Source: Myxococcales bacterium UBA1660
GTDB taxonomy: Bacteria; Myxococcota_A; Polyangia; Polyangiales; Houyiibacteriaceae
Direction of reading: 5' to 3'
DNA: 64,000 nt
Assembly: GCA_002320815.1 (NCBI GenBank)
Contig: DCLA01000126.1
Span: forward strand, 1 to 64,000
The notes beneath the pieces are model-generated. The model was not told the origin of the DNA. It worked only from the letters and a program-made list of their open reading frames with translations, and did not search any database. The translations under genes and the position numbers were made by a program. Shown in pieces: positions 35,320-43,310 of the stretch (position 1 is its first letter; the number at the start of each line of letters is the position of its first letter).

Positions 35320-36924
35320 ATGACTCTCGCGAAATGCACCACCTCGGTCCTTGCCGGCCTTGCAGGTCTGCTGACCACTGTCCTCATCCCCGCTTGCGGA
35401 GATAGCACCGGAGGCCCATCCGAGGTCCCCGATGGCGGAGAACCCGGGACGTTGGACGCCGGCTCTATCGATTCGGGACCCGATGTCGGAGACCTCGACC
35501 CACCTGCGCCGACTCTGGAAGCGTCCGTTGCCGACGCCCCGGTTCGTGTGGTCCGGGGCGGCACGTCAGCGGTGACGGTCTCCGTGCTGGCGGAGAGGCT
35601 CTCGGGAGACCTCTCGATCTGGGTCGATGGCCTTCCGCCCGGGGTGGTCTCCACCCCTCGCTCCTTCCCGTCAACTCGCGACTCAGTCGATGTCGTGGTC
35701 GAGGCGACGAGCGAAGCGGCCTACGGCGGCCCGTGGCCGGCCGAGATCCACGTAGCGTCAGACGGCTCTCCCTCGCTCGAGGTCGTCTTGTCTGTAGAAG
35801 TCGTGGTTGCTGGTCTTCCCGGTTCGGTGGACTCGACCTTCGGGTCGGCCGGTGAAGTCCTTCTGCCCAGGCCTCTTGGCTATATGAAGCTGACCGTCGA
35901 TTCCCGTGGCTTCACCATCGTCGCTGGCACGGGTTGGGACGACCCGGACACCCCGGAGATCGATGAGCGGCCAGTGGTGTTCCGTCTCCAGCCCAACGGT
36001 TTGCCCGACAGTGGATTCGGAATGGGCGGGCTGGCCCTCGGACCCTCCTCCTACCAAGTAATGGTGAACGATGTCGTCGAACATGGGGACGTGGTCTACG
36101 TCGCGATGACGGAGCGAACGTCGTCCTACGACGGCCAATCGATGGTGCGCCGTTTCCAGGGCGACGGGACCTTGGACGAGTCGTTCGGCTCTAGCGGCCT
36201 GCTCGCCACAGAGGGTGGGGACCTGGTTGTCACTCCCAGGGGACTCGTCGTGGCGGGCCGGAGTGGGGTTCAGGCAGTGGAGCCGACCGGCCCGACCGTA
36301 GCGGTTTTCGCTCCCGATCCGCTCACCCGATCTGGCAGAGCTGTCGCTCTGGGGCACGCCCTGCTGCTCGGAACGACGGGGGACACCACCCGGTCCTCGG
36401 TGGAGATTGCCGGCCTCTTCGACGAATCAGGCGGGGCGGTCGCGGCATGGGGCACCAATGGCGAAGCCGCGGTCTCCTTCATCCCCGTCGGGAGCCTCGT
36501 TTGGACTCGCCCTGTGGCGGCGCTCGAGGATGGGTCGACGTACGTGGTGGTCCGCTACGTAGCTGGCGCGGCCGACGTTCATGATGGGGTGGTCCGGCTG
36601 GGGCCCGGAGGCGCTCTCGATCCCACGTTCGGGTCCGCCGGCTACGTGACGTTCGGGTCGGAGGGATGGAAAATCCGGGATGCGGTAGTGGATCGCATGG
36701 GGCGTCTGGTCGTCCTTGTGGAACAGCCCGACTCCTCATGGCCCAAGCGTCACCTGGTTCGATTCACCGACGATGGCCGCGTCGACGGCGCCTTTGGCGA
36801 TGGCGGTTCGCTAGCACTCGAGATCACTGCTGACGCAATCGCGAGGGACCCCGTCTCTGACCGGGTGGTGTCGTGCGGGAGCGCGTCCGGGGTCACCACG
36901 CAATGCTCGAGGGTCTGGCTCTGA
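35320..36924 (+). CDS. Lipoprotein with delta-60 repeats
   Basis: 534 residues. ATG 35320 gives signal peptide MTLAKCTTSVLAGLAG and lipobox VLIPAC (C26). A Gly/Asp/Pro-rich stalk follows, then an Ig-like region (~60-160). At least five delta-60 repeat units carry the D-x-T-F-G-x-x-G pattern (VDSTFGSAG, LPDSGFGMGG, LDESFGSSG, LDPTFGSAG, VDGAFGDGG), which form a beta-propeller-like array. It is probably surface-attached; the ligand is unknown. Codon third positions are visibly less GC-biased than neighbours, consistent with acquisition or a different expression class. An upstream ATG at 35284 is in frame but precedes the signal peptide. Confidence 0.85.
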   Translation: MTLAKCTTSVLAGLAGLLTTVLIPACGDSTGGPSEVPDGGEPGTLDAGSIDSGPDVGDLDPPAPTLEASVADAPVRVVRGGTSAVTVSVLAERLSGDLSIWVDGLPPGVVSTPRSFPSTRDSVDVVVEATSEAAYGGPWPAEIHVASDGSPSLEVVLSVEVVVAGLPGSVDSTFGSAGEVLLPRPLGYMKLTVDSRGFTIVAGTGWDDPDTPEIDERPVVFRLQPNGLPDSGFGMGGLALGPSSYQVMVNDVVEHGDVVYVAMTERTSSYDGQSMVRRFQGDGTLDESFGSSGLLATEGGDLVVTPRGLVVAGRSGVQAVEPTGPTVAVFAPDPLTRSGRAVALGHALLLGTTGDTTRSSVEIAGLFDESGGAVAAWGTNGEAAVSFIPVGSLVWTRPVAALEDGSTYVVVRYVAGAADVHDGVVRLGPGGALDPTFGSAGYVTFGSEGWKIRDAVVDRMGRLVVLVEQPDSSWPKRHLVRFTDDGRVDGAFGDGGSLALEITADAIARDPVSDRVVSCGSASGVTTQCSRVWL

Positions 36925-37593
36925 GCAGCGGGAGGGCGTATGGCTCGGGATGGTGGTCGCGATAGTTTAGCGGAGCGAAACCACACCACTCTAACAAACC
37001 GCCCTACTCTAATTCCAACCACAGTCTGTAGCGGTGTGATTCCTAATGGGGGGGAACGCTCGGCGAGGGCGTGCAACGACGCCCCCCTCAACAAACTTGA
37101 CCAGCAAGCACTGAACGGGCGCTCCTTCGATTGTCGAGAACGAAGGAGCGCCCGTTCGGTTCGGCTTCCGGATCGGCGGGTTTACCTCACGGCGATCGTC
37201 GTCGTCGGGGCTGCGACGCAGCACAGCTTGCCGCCGAAGCGTACGTGCTCTCCCTGCCTAGCCCGAACGCCCGCCCTCGGCTCTCACGTTGCCTGTCCCT
37301 CGTCCGCGTGGCTCGACAGCGCACGGAAGTAGCGTCCTCTTGCAGCGGGGGCCCGCCACCCTCCACGACCCACTCCCAGCTTTCCGAGCCGCGAGCGAAG
37401 AACGTCCGCGGTCGTTGGGCCCGAGGCGAGTCACGCGACTAGGACCAGAGCCCAAGTCAGGGCGAGGCAAATGGGAGGGGGGAGGGACACGGTTCGTCAG
37501 CGGGCGCGGGAACAATTTGCACCACCGGGTGCGGGATCGCGACTGAAGCGAGGGGCCGAAGGACGGGCGCGGAGGGTAGGGAGCGCGGGCGCG
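36925..37593. other. Gene-poor interval with a perfect inverted repeat
   Basis: No convincing gene in about 670 bp. Short open frames on both strands lack RBS, codon bias or recognisable motifs. The first ~170 bp contain unusual A/T-rich patches for this genome (around 36961-37035). A perfect 17-bp inverted repeat follows at 37113-37157. The right half returns to GC-rich sequence leading to the SDR gene. Confidence 0.6.
37113..37157. repeat. Perfect 17-bp inverted repeat, 11-nt loop
   Basis: GAACGGGCGCTCCTTCG (37113-37129) is exactly complementary to 37141-37157 across an 11-nt spacer. No T-tract follows on either strand, and it lies 189 nt past the delta-60 gene. It could be a strong mRNA 3' hairpin, a protein-binding palindrome or a residue of a mobile element. 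Confidence 0.85.
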
Positions 37594-37611
37594 ATGCGCT
37601 ATGACGGCGGC

Positions 37612-38391
37612 ATGCGGATGCAGAATCAGGTGGCGGTGATCAGCGGGGCGGCTCGGGGCATCGGGCTGGCGGTGGCGGAGGCGTTCGCGGCCGAGGGCGC
37701 GAAGGTGGTGCTCGCCGACGTGCTGGAGGCCGAGGGCGCGGCGGCGGCGGAAGGGCTGCGTGCGCGGGGGCACGAGGCGCACTTCGTACGCTGCGACGTC
37801 GGCGAGGAGGCCGAGGTCCACGCGCTGATCGCGGCGGCGGTGGACCACTTCGGGCGGGTGGACGTGGCGGTGGCCAACGCGGCCATCGTGGTCGCGGCCG
37901 ACTTCCTCGAGCTGGCGGTGGAGGACTTCGACCGGACGCTGCGGGTGAACCTGCGGGGGGCGTTCCTCCTGGGGCAGGCGGCGGCGCGGCAGATGAAGGC
38001 CCAGGGCGACGGTGGGGCGATCATCAACATGTCCTCGGTGAACGCCATCTTGGCCATCCCGGCCATCGCGCCCTACGTGGTGGCCAAGGGCGGGCTCAAC
38101 CAGCTCACCAAGGTGGAGGCGTTGGCGCTCGCGCCCTACGGCATCCGCGTGAACGCCATCGGGCCGGGGTCCATCGGCACCGAGATGGTGCGGCAGGTCA
38201 ACGACGACCCGGCGAAGTGGAACGCGCTGATGAGCCGCACGCCGATGGGGCGTCTTGGCGAGCCGGAGGAGATCGCGCGGGTGGCGGTGTTCCTGGCCAC
38301 GGCGGACTCCGCCTACGTGACCGGGCAGACCATCTACGCCGACGGCGGGCGGCTGGCGTTGAACTACACGGTGCCGGTGCGCGAGGACTGA
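37612..38391 (+). CDS. Short-chain dehydrogenase/reductase (SDR) family oxidoreductase
   Basis: 259 residues. The Rossmann NAD(P) motif is ISGAARGIG near residue 10, then the CDVGE acidic turn, NAAIV, the active-site Ser in INMSSVNA and the YVVAKGG catalytic Tyr-Lys. The C-terminal ADGG motif is typical of classical SDRs annotated as glucose 1-dehydrogenase or 3-oxoacyl-ACP reductase-like. The substrate cannot be assigned. The start could be ATG 37594, 37612 or 37618. 37612 is chosen because TATGAC ends 6 nt before it and the Rossmann motif follows at normal distance. Confidence 0.92.
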   Translation: MRMQNQVAVISGAARGIGLAVAEAFAAEGAKVVLADVLEAEGAAAAEGLRARGHEAHFVRCDVGEEAEVHALIAAAVDHFGRVDVAVANAAIVVAADFLELAVEDFDRTLRVNLRGAFLLGQAAARQMKAQGDGGAIINMSSVNAILAIPAIAPYVVAKGGLNQLTKVEALALAPYGIRVNAIGPGSIGTEMVRQVNDDPAKWNALMSRTPMGRLGEPEEIARVAVFLATADSAYVTGQTIYADGGRLALNYTVPVRED

Positions 38392-38443
38392 CCGCGGCGG
38401 ACAGCGCGCGGAGTGGAGTGGGCGGTCGTCGGACGGCGCAAAT

Positions 38444-38531
38444 GACGACAATGACGACGATCGTCCCTGACTAGAAAAGACGACGATGACGACGATCGTC
38501 CCGGGGACGATCGTCGTCATTGTCGTCTTTT
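38444..38531. repeat. Triplicated 23-bp sequence forming a 27-bp palindrome
   Basis: GACGACAATGACGACGATCG plus TCC occurs at 38444-38466. It is repeated with one change at 38479-38501 and in exact inverted form at 38505-38527. The second and third copies, extended by AAAA and TTTT, form a 27-bp stem (38475-38501 with 38505-38531) with a 3-nt loop and one G-T pair. The stem ends in A4/T4, so it can serve as a rho-independent terminator for the SDR gene, read in either direction. The first copy could pair with the third instead, giving an alternative fold. Confidence 0.88.
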
Positions 38532-38576
38532 CGTGCGGAGGTTGTCGGGGGGTGGGGGGACGCGGTTGAATGGCGC

Positions 38577-39335
38577 ATGCGCGAGATGCTGGCCGACGCG
38601 TCCTATCTGACCGCCCGGATCCGAGTGACGCTGGACTGTCCCGAGTGCGCGTCGCCCATCCCGGTGAACGGGATGGTCGACCAGGTGCTCTGCGGGGCCT
38701 GCCAGGCGGTGGTGAAGCTCCATGGCGACCTGGGGTGGAAGACCATCCTCCGGTACCAGAAGGGCGAGGGGTGCATGGAGCACAAGGTGTTGGTGAACAG
38801 CCAACTCTGCTTGGCCATGGACTACTTCCTCGCCTTCGGACCGCGCGGCGGGAAGCTCTACCGCAAGTGGCGGGGACTGCTGCTCGAGGTGGACGCCCAG
38901 CCCATCGGCTGCGGCGAATGCGGCCACCGCCTCGACGCGGACCATCTCGCCCGGGAGGCCATGGAAGAGGGCCCCGCCGTGGACGCCTTCTGTCCGGCCT
39001 GCGGGCACGCCGTGCCCATCCGGGTCCCCACGCGGCAAGAGCGCTCGCGCACGCACGCTCAATGCGTGGCAATCGTCGGGGAGACCGCGCTCTGCGGCGA
39101 CCTCTCCGAGCCGGAGACGGACACCACCGTGCTCTTCTCCTGCCTCGGCTGCGGCGCGCCCGCCAAGGTGGACGCCACGGTCCCGCGGCTGCTCCGCTGC
39201 GAGTTCTGCGACGCCACCAGCTACCTCCCCGATGCGCTCTGGCTCCGCCTGCACCCGGCGCAGCGCAAGCGCCCATGGGCCCTGATCTTGCGCTCGACCC
39301 CGGACATCCACGCCAAGGCGCAGCGCCAGGTCTGA
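38577..39335 (+). CDS. Hypothetical protein with three zinc-ribbon Cys pairs
   Basis: 252 residues from ATG 38577 (MREMLADASYL). Three sets of paired CxxC motifs are visible: CPEC with CGAC, CGEC with CPAC, and CLGC with CEFC. Each set is spaced as a zinc ribbon. The intervening sequence is mixed alpha/beta, with no signal or membrane segment. It is probably a cytoplasmic Zn-binding protein, perhaps involved in nucleic-acid or protein interactions, but no specific family is recognised. It begins just beyond the palindromic repeat region. A GGGGGA run is the only RBS candidate, at a long spacing. Confidence 0.72.
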   Translation: MREMLADASYLTARIRVTLDCPECASPIPVNGMVDQVLCGACQAVVKLHGDLGWKTILRYQKGEGCMEHKVLVNSQLCLAMDYFLAFGPRGGKLYRKWRGLLLEVDAQPIGCGECGHRLDADHLAREAMEEGPAVDAFCPACGHAVPIRVPTRQERSRTHAQCVAIVGETALCGDLSEPETDTTVLFSCLGCGAPAKVDATVPRLLRCEFCDATSYLPDALWLRLHPAQRKRPWALILRSTPDIHAKAQRQV

Positions 39336-39501
39336 GCGTCGCGAGGTCGGATGCGCGCTAGGTGAGCCGAGCCCAGAGCGCCGACGCCGGGACGGTCTGG
39401 CGGTGTTGGTGCGTGTCGAGCGAGCCCCAGAGGGAGCTTCGGGGTGGCCGTCTCGGTCCGCCGAGCTTGACCGTCGGCGTCGACTCCCCCACCGTGGGCG
39501 G

Positions 39502-39888
39502 GTGAGCTCGATCCGCCGCGTCCAGCTGCTGGTGCTCGCGCTGATGGCCTCGGCCACGGTGCTGGGTGGCGTGGCGTTCGCTCGGCAGGTGGAGCGCTGC
39601 GCCATGGTCAGCCAGCCCCGCGCCGAGCGTCGGGGCTGCTGCGCGCTCGCCGGCGTGGACCGCTTGACCCGCGAGGGCGGCGATTGCTGCAAGACCCTGC
39701 AGCTCGCCGACGGCGAGGACGTCTCCCAGACCAGCGTCGCCCTGGAGGTGCCGGTGGCGATGGTGGCCCTCGGGGGCGCCGCGGCCGTCGTCGTCGAGCC
39801 GCCGCGGCTCGCGCTGACCGCCGACGCTCGGGCCCGCGCTCCGCCGCCGCTCTGGCGACCGACCGACACCGTCCGCTTGCTCCTCTGA
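39502..39888 (+). CDS. Small Cys-rich exported protein heading the metal-efflux operon
   Basis: 128 residues from GTG 39502, with an N-terminal hydrophobic helix (VQLLVLALMASATVLGGVAF) that could be a signal sequence or anchor. Five Cys follow (VERCAMV, RGCCAL, GDCCKT), which suggest metal binding. A second weakly hydrophobic stretch comes later, and the protein ends in PPPLWRPTDTVRLLL. Position and Cys content suggest a periplasmic metal-sensing or chaperone role beside the Cus-type pump, but I recognise no named family. It lies 81 nt upstream of the outer-membrane component gene. Confidence 0.65.
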   Translation: MSSIRRVQLLVLALMASATVLGGVAFARQVERCAMVSQPRAERRGCCALAGVDRLTREGGDCCKTLQLADGEDVSQTSVALEVPVAMVALGGAAAVVVEPPRLALTADARARAPPPLWRPTDTVRLLL

Positions 39889-39969
39889 GCCGGAGGCTCG
39901 TCCGCCCTACGGCGCGACGAGGAACGCGCCCTGCGCGCCGTTCGTCCTCCCACCCTCACGAGAGCTCCG

Positions 39970-41367
39970 ATGTCCTTCCGTCTCGCGGCGCTCGCTGGCC
40001 TGCTCTTGGCCTGCGGCGCGTCCGCCCCCGAATCCCACCGCTCCGGCGCCTACACGCTGCCCGACGCCCGCGCCGAGCTGGCTCCGTCGAGCGACCCGGC
40101 TGCGCCCACCACCGCCGACGGCTACGTGGAGCGCGCGCTGCGGTCGAGCCCGGCCGCGCGCGCGGCCTTGGCTCGCTGGGAGGCGGCCCACGCCCGGGTG
40201 CGCACCCAGCGCCGCTGGCCCCGGCCGACCCTGGGGTACGCCTACCTCGCGCGGCCGCTGCACACCCGCGCGGGCCCGCTCCGGCAGCGCGTCAGCTTCG
40301 CCTGGCCGCTCCCGCGCTTCGCCGAGCTGAGCGCGCGCACCCGCAGCGCGGAGGCGGAGGTGCTCGCCGCCTCCCACCGGTTCGCGGCGACCGCGCTGAC
40401 CGTGCGCGCCGAGGTGGCCAGCGCCTACTGGCAGCTCTGGGCAGCCCGGGAGCGGGGCCGGATCCTCGCGCTCCAGGGCGAGCTGCTGCAGACCGCCGCC
40501 GAGGTGCTCCGGGCGCGCGTCGCCACCGGCGGCGCCACGCTGGCGTCGCTGCAGCAGGTCGAGCTCCGCCGCACCCGGCTCCTCGACGCGGCCGAGGCGA
40601 GTCGCACGCACGAGGGCCACTTCCGCGCGCGGCTGGCGCTGGTGGTCGAGCTGGACACGGTGAGCGTCGGCGACCTGCCGCCGGAGATCCTCCGGCCCGC
40701 CGAGGACGTGGCGGCGCTGCAGGCCGCCGCGGCTCGGCGCCCCGAGGTGGCCCAGGAGCTCGCCCGGGCCATCGCGTTCCGGGAGGAGGCTGCGGCCAGC
40801 GCGGCTCGGCGGCGACCCACGGCCAGCTTTCAACTGGAGTGGTCCGAGGTGGGACCCTCGGTGGTGCCCGGCGCGCAGAACGACGGCGAGGACGCCTTGG
40901 CGCTGGGCGTGATGGTGGCGCTACCCCTCGACGTGGGGGCCGAGCGGGCCGCGGGGGAGGCCGCCGAGGCCGAGGCCGAGGCGGCCGAGCACAGCGGAGC
41001 GCAGGCCGAGCGTTCGGCGCGGCTGGAGGTGCTGGCCGCGCTGGCCGACGTGACCAACTCCGGGCGTCGCGCGCGCCTCCACGAGACCAGCCTCGAGCCC
41101 CAGGCAGCCGCCGCCTACGAGTCGGCCACCGGGCGCCTGGCCACCGAAGGCGACGTGACCCTGACCCTCTGGGCGCTGCGGGAGCTCCTCGAGGTCCGCT
41201 TGGCCCACGTCGACGCGCTGGCCGAACACGCCATCGCGTGGGCGCGCCTGGAGCGCGCCGTGGGCCGACCGGTGGCGGCGACCGAGGCGAGGGGAGAACC
41301 CGCGACCCCGGAGCCGGCGGGTCCCGGGACCTCGGTTGGCGCGCCGGCCGACGGGAGCGTCCGATGA
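39970..41367 (+). CDS. Outer membrane efflux lipoprotein, TolC/CusC family
   Basis: 465 residues. Signal peptide MSFRLAALAGLLLAC has a lipobox with C15, as in CusC/OprM-type channels. The rest is two long alpha-helical repeats typical of outer membrane efflux proteins (ASAYWQLWAARERGRILALQ, ASLQQVELRRTRLLDAAEA, TLWALRELLEVRLAHVDALA). It should form the trimeric exit duct for the CusB/CusA-type proteins encoded next. The stop overlaps the ATG of the adaptor gene (ATGA). Confidence 0.9.
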   Translation: MSFRLAALAGLLLACGASAPESHRSGAYTLPDARAELAPSSDPAAPTTADGYVERALRSSPAARAALARWEAAHARVRTQRRWPRPTLGYAYLARPLHTRAGPLRQRVSFAWPLPRFAELSARTRSAEAEVLAASHRFAATALTVRAEVASAYWQLWAARERGRILALQGELLQTAAEVLRARVATGGATLASLQQVELRRTRLLDAAEASRTHEGHFRARLALVVELDTVSVGDLPPEILRPAEDVAALQAAAARRPEVAQELARAIAFREEAAASAARRRPTASFQLEWSEVGPSVVPGAQNDGEDALALGVMVALPLDVGAERAAGEAAEAEAEAAEHSGAQAERSARLEVLAALADVTNSGRRARLHETSLEPQAAAAYESATGRLATEGDVTLTLWALRELLEVRLAHVDALAEHAIAWARLERAVGRPVAATEARGEPATPEPAGPGTSVGAPADGSVR

Positions 41368-43310
41368 GCGAGCGTGAATCCGTGCCTCCCGGTTCCCCGG
41401 ACGCCCCGCCCGAGGCGGCGCCGGAACGGCGACCGTCCGCCGAAGCCGCGCCGTCGCCCGAAGCCGCGCGGTCGCCCGAGGTCGCACCGAGCCCCCCGCC
41501 CGCGTCCGTGCCGGGGACGCCGACGGCCCGCGCCGTCGCGCCCCGCCGTCGGCGCGCGGGGGCCTTCCTCCTCGCCGTCGCGGGCCTCGTCGTGGTCGCC
41601 GGGGCCTTCGCCCTGGGCCGCCTCAGCAACGCGACGCCGCCCGCCGAGCACGCCCACGAGGACACGGTCTACACCTGCGCGATGCACCCGCAGATCCGCG
41701 CCGACGAGCCGGGGATCTGCCCTATCTGCGCGATGGATCTGGTGCCCGTCGCCCAAGCCGAGGAGACCGGTCCGATGACCGTTCGGCTCTCGCCGCGGGC
41801 GGCGGCGCTGGCCCGCATTCGCACCACGCCGGTGACCGCGGTGGAGGGCGCAGTCGGCGCGCGGCGCCTGGCCGGTCGGGTGCGGCCAGACGAGTCTCGC
41901 CAGCGCACGGTCACCAGCTGGATCGACGGGCGCATCGACCGGCTGCGGGTCCGCACCACCGGCACCCGGGTCGGGCGCAACCGCGTGCTGGCCACGGTCT
42001 ACAGCCCGGAGGTCTACGCGGCCCACCAGGATCTGCTCTCCGCGGCCCGGCAGCTCGAGCGGCTGAGCGCGGCGTCGCCGGTGGTCCGCGCGGCCGCCGA
42101 GGCGGCCCGGGACGCGGCGCGGGACCGGCTGCGCCTCCTGGGCATCGAGGGCGCCGAGCTGACCGCCCTGGAGCGAGCCGACGCGCCCACCCGCGCGGTG
42201 CCCATCCGCAGCCCCTTCTCGGGCACGGTGCTCGAGCGCCTGGTCAGCGAGGGCGAGTACGTGCAGGCGGGGACCCCGCTCTTCCGGGTGGCCGACCTGG
42301 GCGCGGTGTGGGTCGAGCTCGACGCCTACGAGCGCGACCTGCCGCTGCTCACCCCGGGGGCGTCGGTGGCGTTGCGCTTCGAGGCGCTCCCCGGCGAGAC
42401 CGTCTCCGGCGAGGTCACCTTCGTGGACCCGGTGGTCGATCCGGCCACCGGCGCCACCCACGTGCGGGTGGAGGTCCCCAACGACGAGGGGACCCTGCGC
42501 CCCGGCATGGTCGCCGAGGCCGCCCTCGCGGTGACGCCCACGACCGACGAAGCGGGGCCCACGTTGATGATCCCCGCCAGCGCGCCGCTCTTCACCGGCC
42601 GCCGCGCGGTGGTCTACGTGGAAGCCTCCGAGCCGGGCCAGCCCACCTACGAAGCGCGCTCGGTCTCCCTGGGGCCGCGGATCGGCGAGCGCTTCCCCGT
42701 TCTCGCTGGGTTGCAGGCGGGCGAGCACGTGGTGACCCACGGCGCCTTCGCCCTCGACGCCGAGCTCCAACTCCGGGGCGGCCAGGGCATGATGGCTTCG
42801 GGCGACGACACCACGCGGCTGCAGGTGAGCCCGGCGCTACGTGACGCGCTGGGCGCGGTGGTCACCGAGACGATCCACCTGGGCGCGCACCTGGCCGCCG
42901 ACGACCCGACCGCCACCGAGCGCTCGGTGGACGCGCTCACCGAGGCGGTGGCCGCGGTGCGCGTCGACGGCGAAGACGACGCGGTCGCGGACACCTGGCG
43001 CGGGCTGGCGCTCGACGAAGCGGTGGCCGCGCTGGGGACCGGCGACGGGCTCGCGGGGGTGCGTCAGGGGCTCCCGCGGGTGGAGGCCGCCGTCGAGGGC
43101 CTGCTGCGCGCCTTCGGCAACCCCACCGACCAGACCGTGCGCATCGCCGAGTGCCCCATGGCCCTCGGGCCGGGCGAGGCGGCCCGATGGATCCAGACCG
43201 GGGAGGCCATCACCAACGCCTACCGCGGCCAGGAGATGCTGACCTGCGGCACCTTCGAAGCGCGGGTGCCGCCGGCGAGCTACCTGGCGGGAACCGGGGA
43301 GGGCCAGTGA
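41364..43310 (+). CDS. cusB: CusB-type RND efflux adaptor with N-terminal heavy-metal-binding motif and DUF3347
   Basis: 648 residues. A ~65-residue Pro/Ala-rich cytoplasmic tail and TM anchor (AGAFLLAVAGLVVVAGAFAL) precede a heavy-metal-binding YHS-like module at 103-129 (YTCAMHPQIR through GICPICAMDLVPV). A normal membrane-fusion protein follows, with lipoyl/barrel parts (IRSPFSGTVLERLVSEGEYV). The C-terminal ~140 residues match the DUF3347 copper-associated domain (ECPMALGPGE, NAYRGQEMLTCG). These domains point to Cu(I)/Ag(I) export. The gene overlaps cusC-like and cusA-like neighbours at both ends (ATGA and GTGA). Confidence 0.93.
   Translation: MSERESVPPGSPDAPPEAAPERRPSAEAAPSPEAARSPEVAPSPPPASVPGTPTARAVAPRRRRAGAFLLAVAGLVVVAGAFALGRLSNATPPAEHAHEDTVYTCAMHPQIRADEPGICPICAMDLVPVAQAEETGPMTVRLSPRAAALARIRTTPVTAVEGAVGARRLAGRVRPDESRQRTVTSWIDGRIDRLRVRTTGTRVGRNRVLATVYSPEVYAAHQDLLSAARQLERLSAASPVVRAAAEAARDAARDRLRLLGIEGAELTALERADAPTRAVPIRSPFSGTVLERLVSEGEYVQAGTPLFRVADLGAVWVELDAYERDLPLLTPGASVALRFEALPGETVSGEVTFVDPVVDPATGATHVRVEVPNDEGTLRPGMVAEAALAVTPTTDEAGPTLMIPASAPLFTGRRAVVYVEASEPGQPTYEARSVSLGPRIGERFPVLAGLQAGEHVVTHGAFALDAELQLRGGQGMMASGDDTTRLQVSPALRDALGAVVTETIHLGAHLAADDPTATERSVDALTEAVAAVRVDGEDDAVADTWRGLALDEAVAALGTGDGLAGVRQGLPRVEAAVEGLLRAFGNPTDQTVRIAECPMALGPGEAARWIQTGEAITNAYRGQEMLTCGTFEARVPPASYLAGTGEGQ

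Noticed and set aside
36961..37160. Possible integron attC site (CTAAC/CCTAAT motifs plus hairpins)
   Set aside because: The R-box sequences do not pair with matching GTTRRRY sequences at the right distance, and no integrase or cassette array is present.
38440..38560. Peptide MTTIVPGTIVVIVVF on the minus strand through the palindrome
   Set aside because: Produced by the repeated GACGAC units; no RBS and no continuation with coding character.
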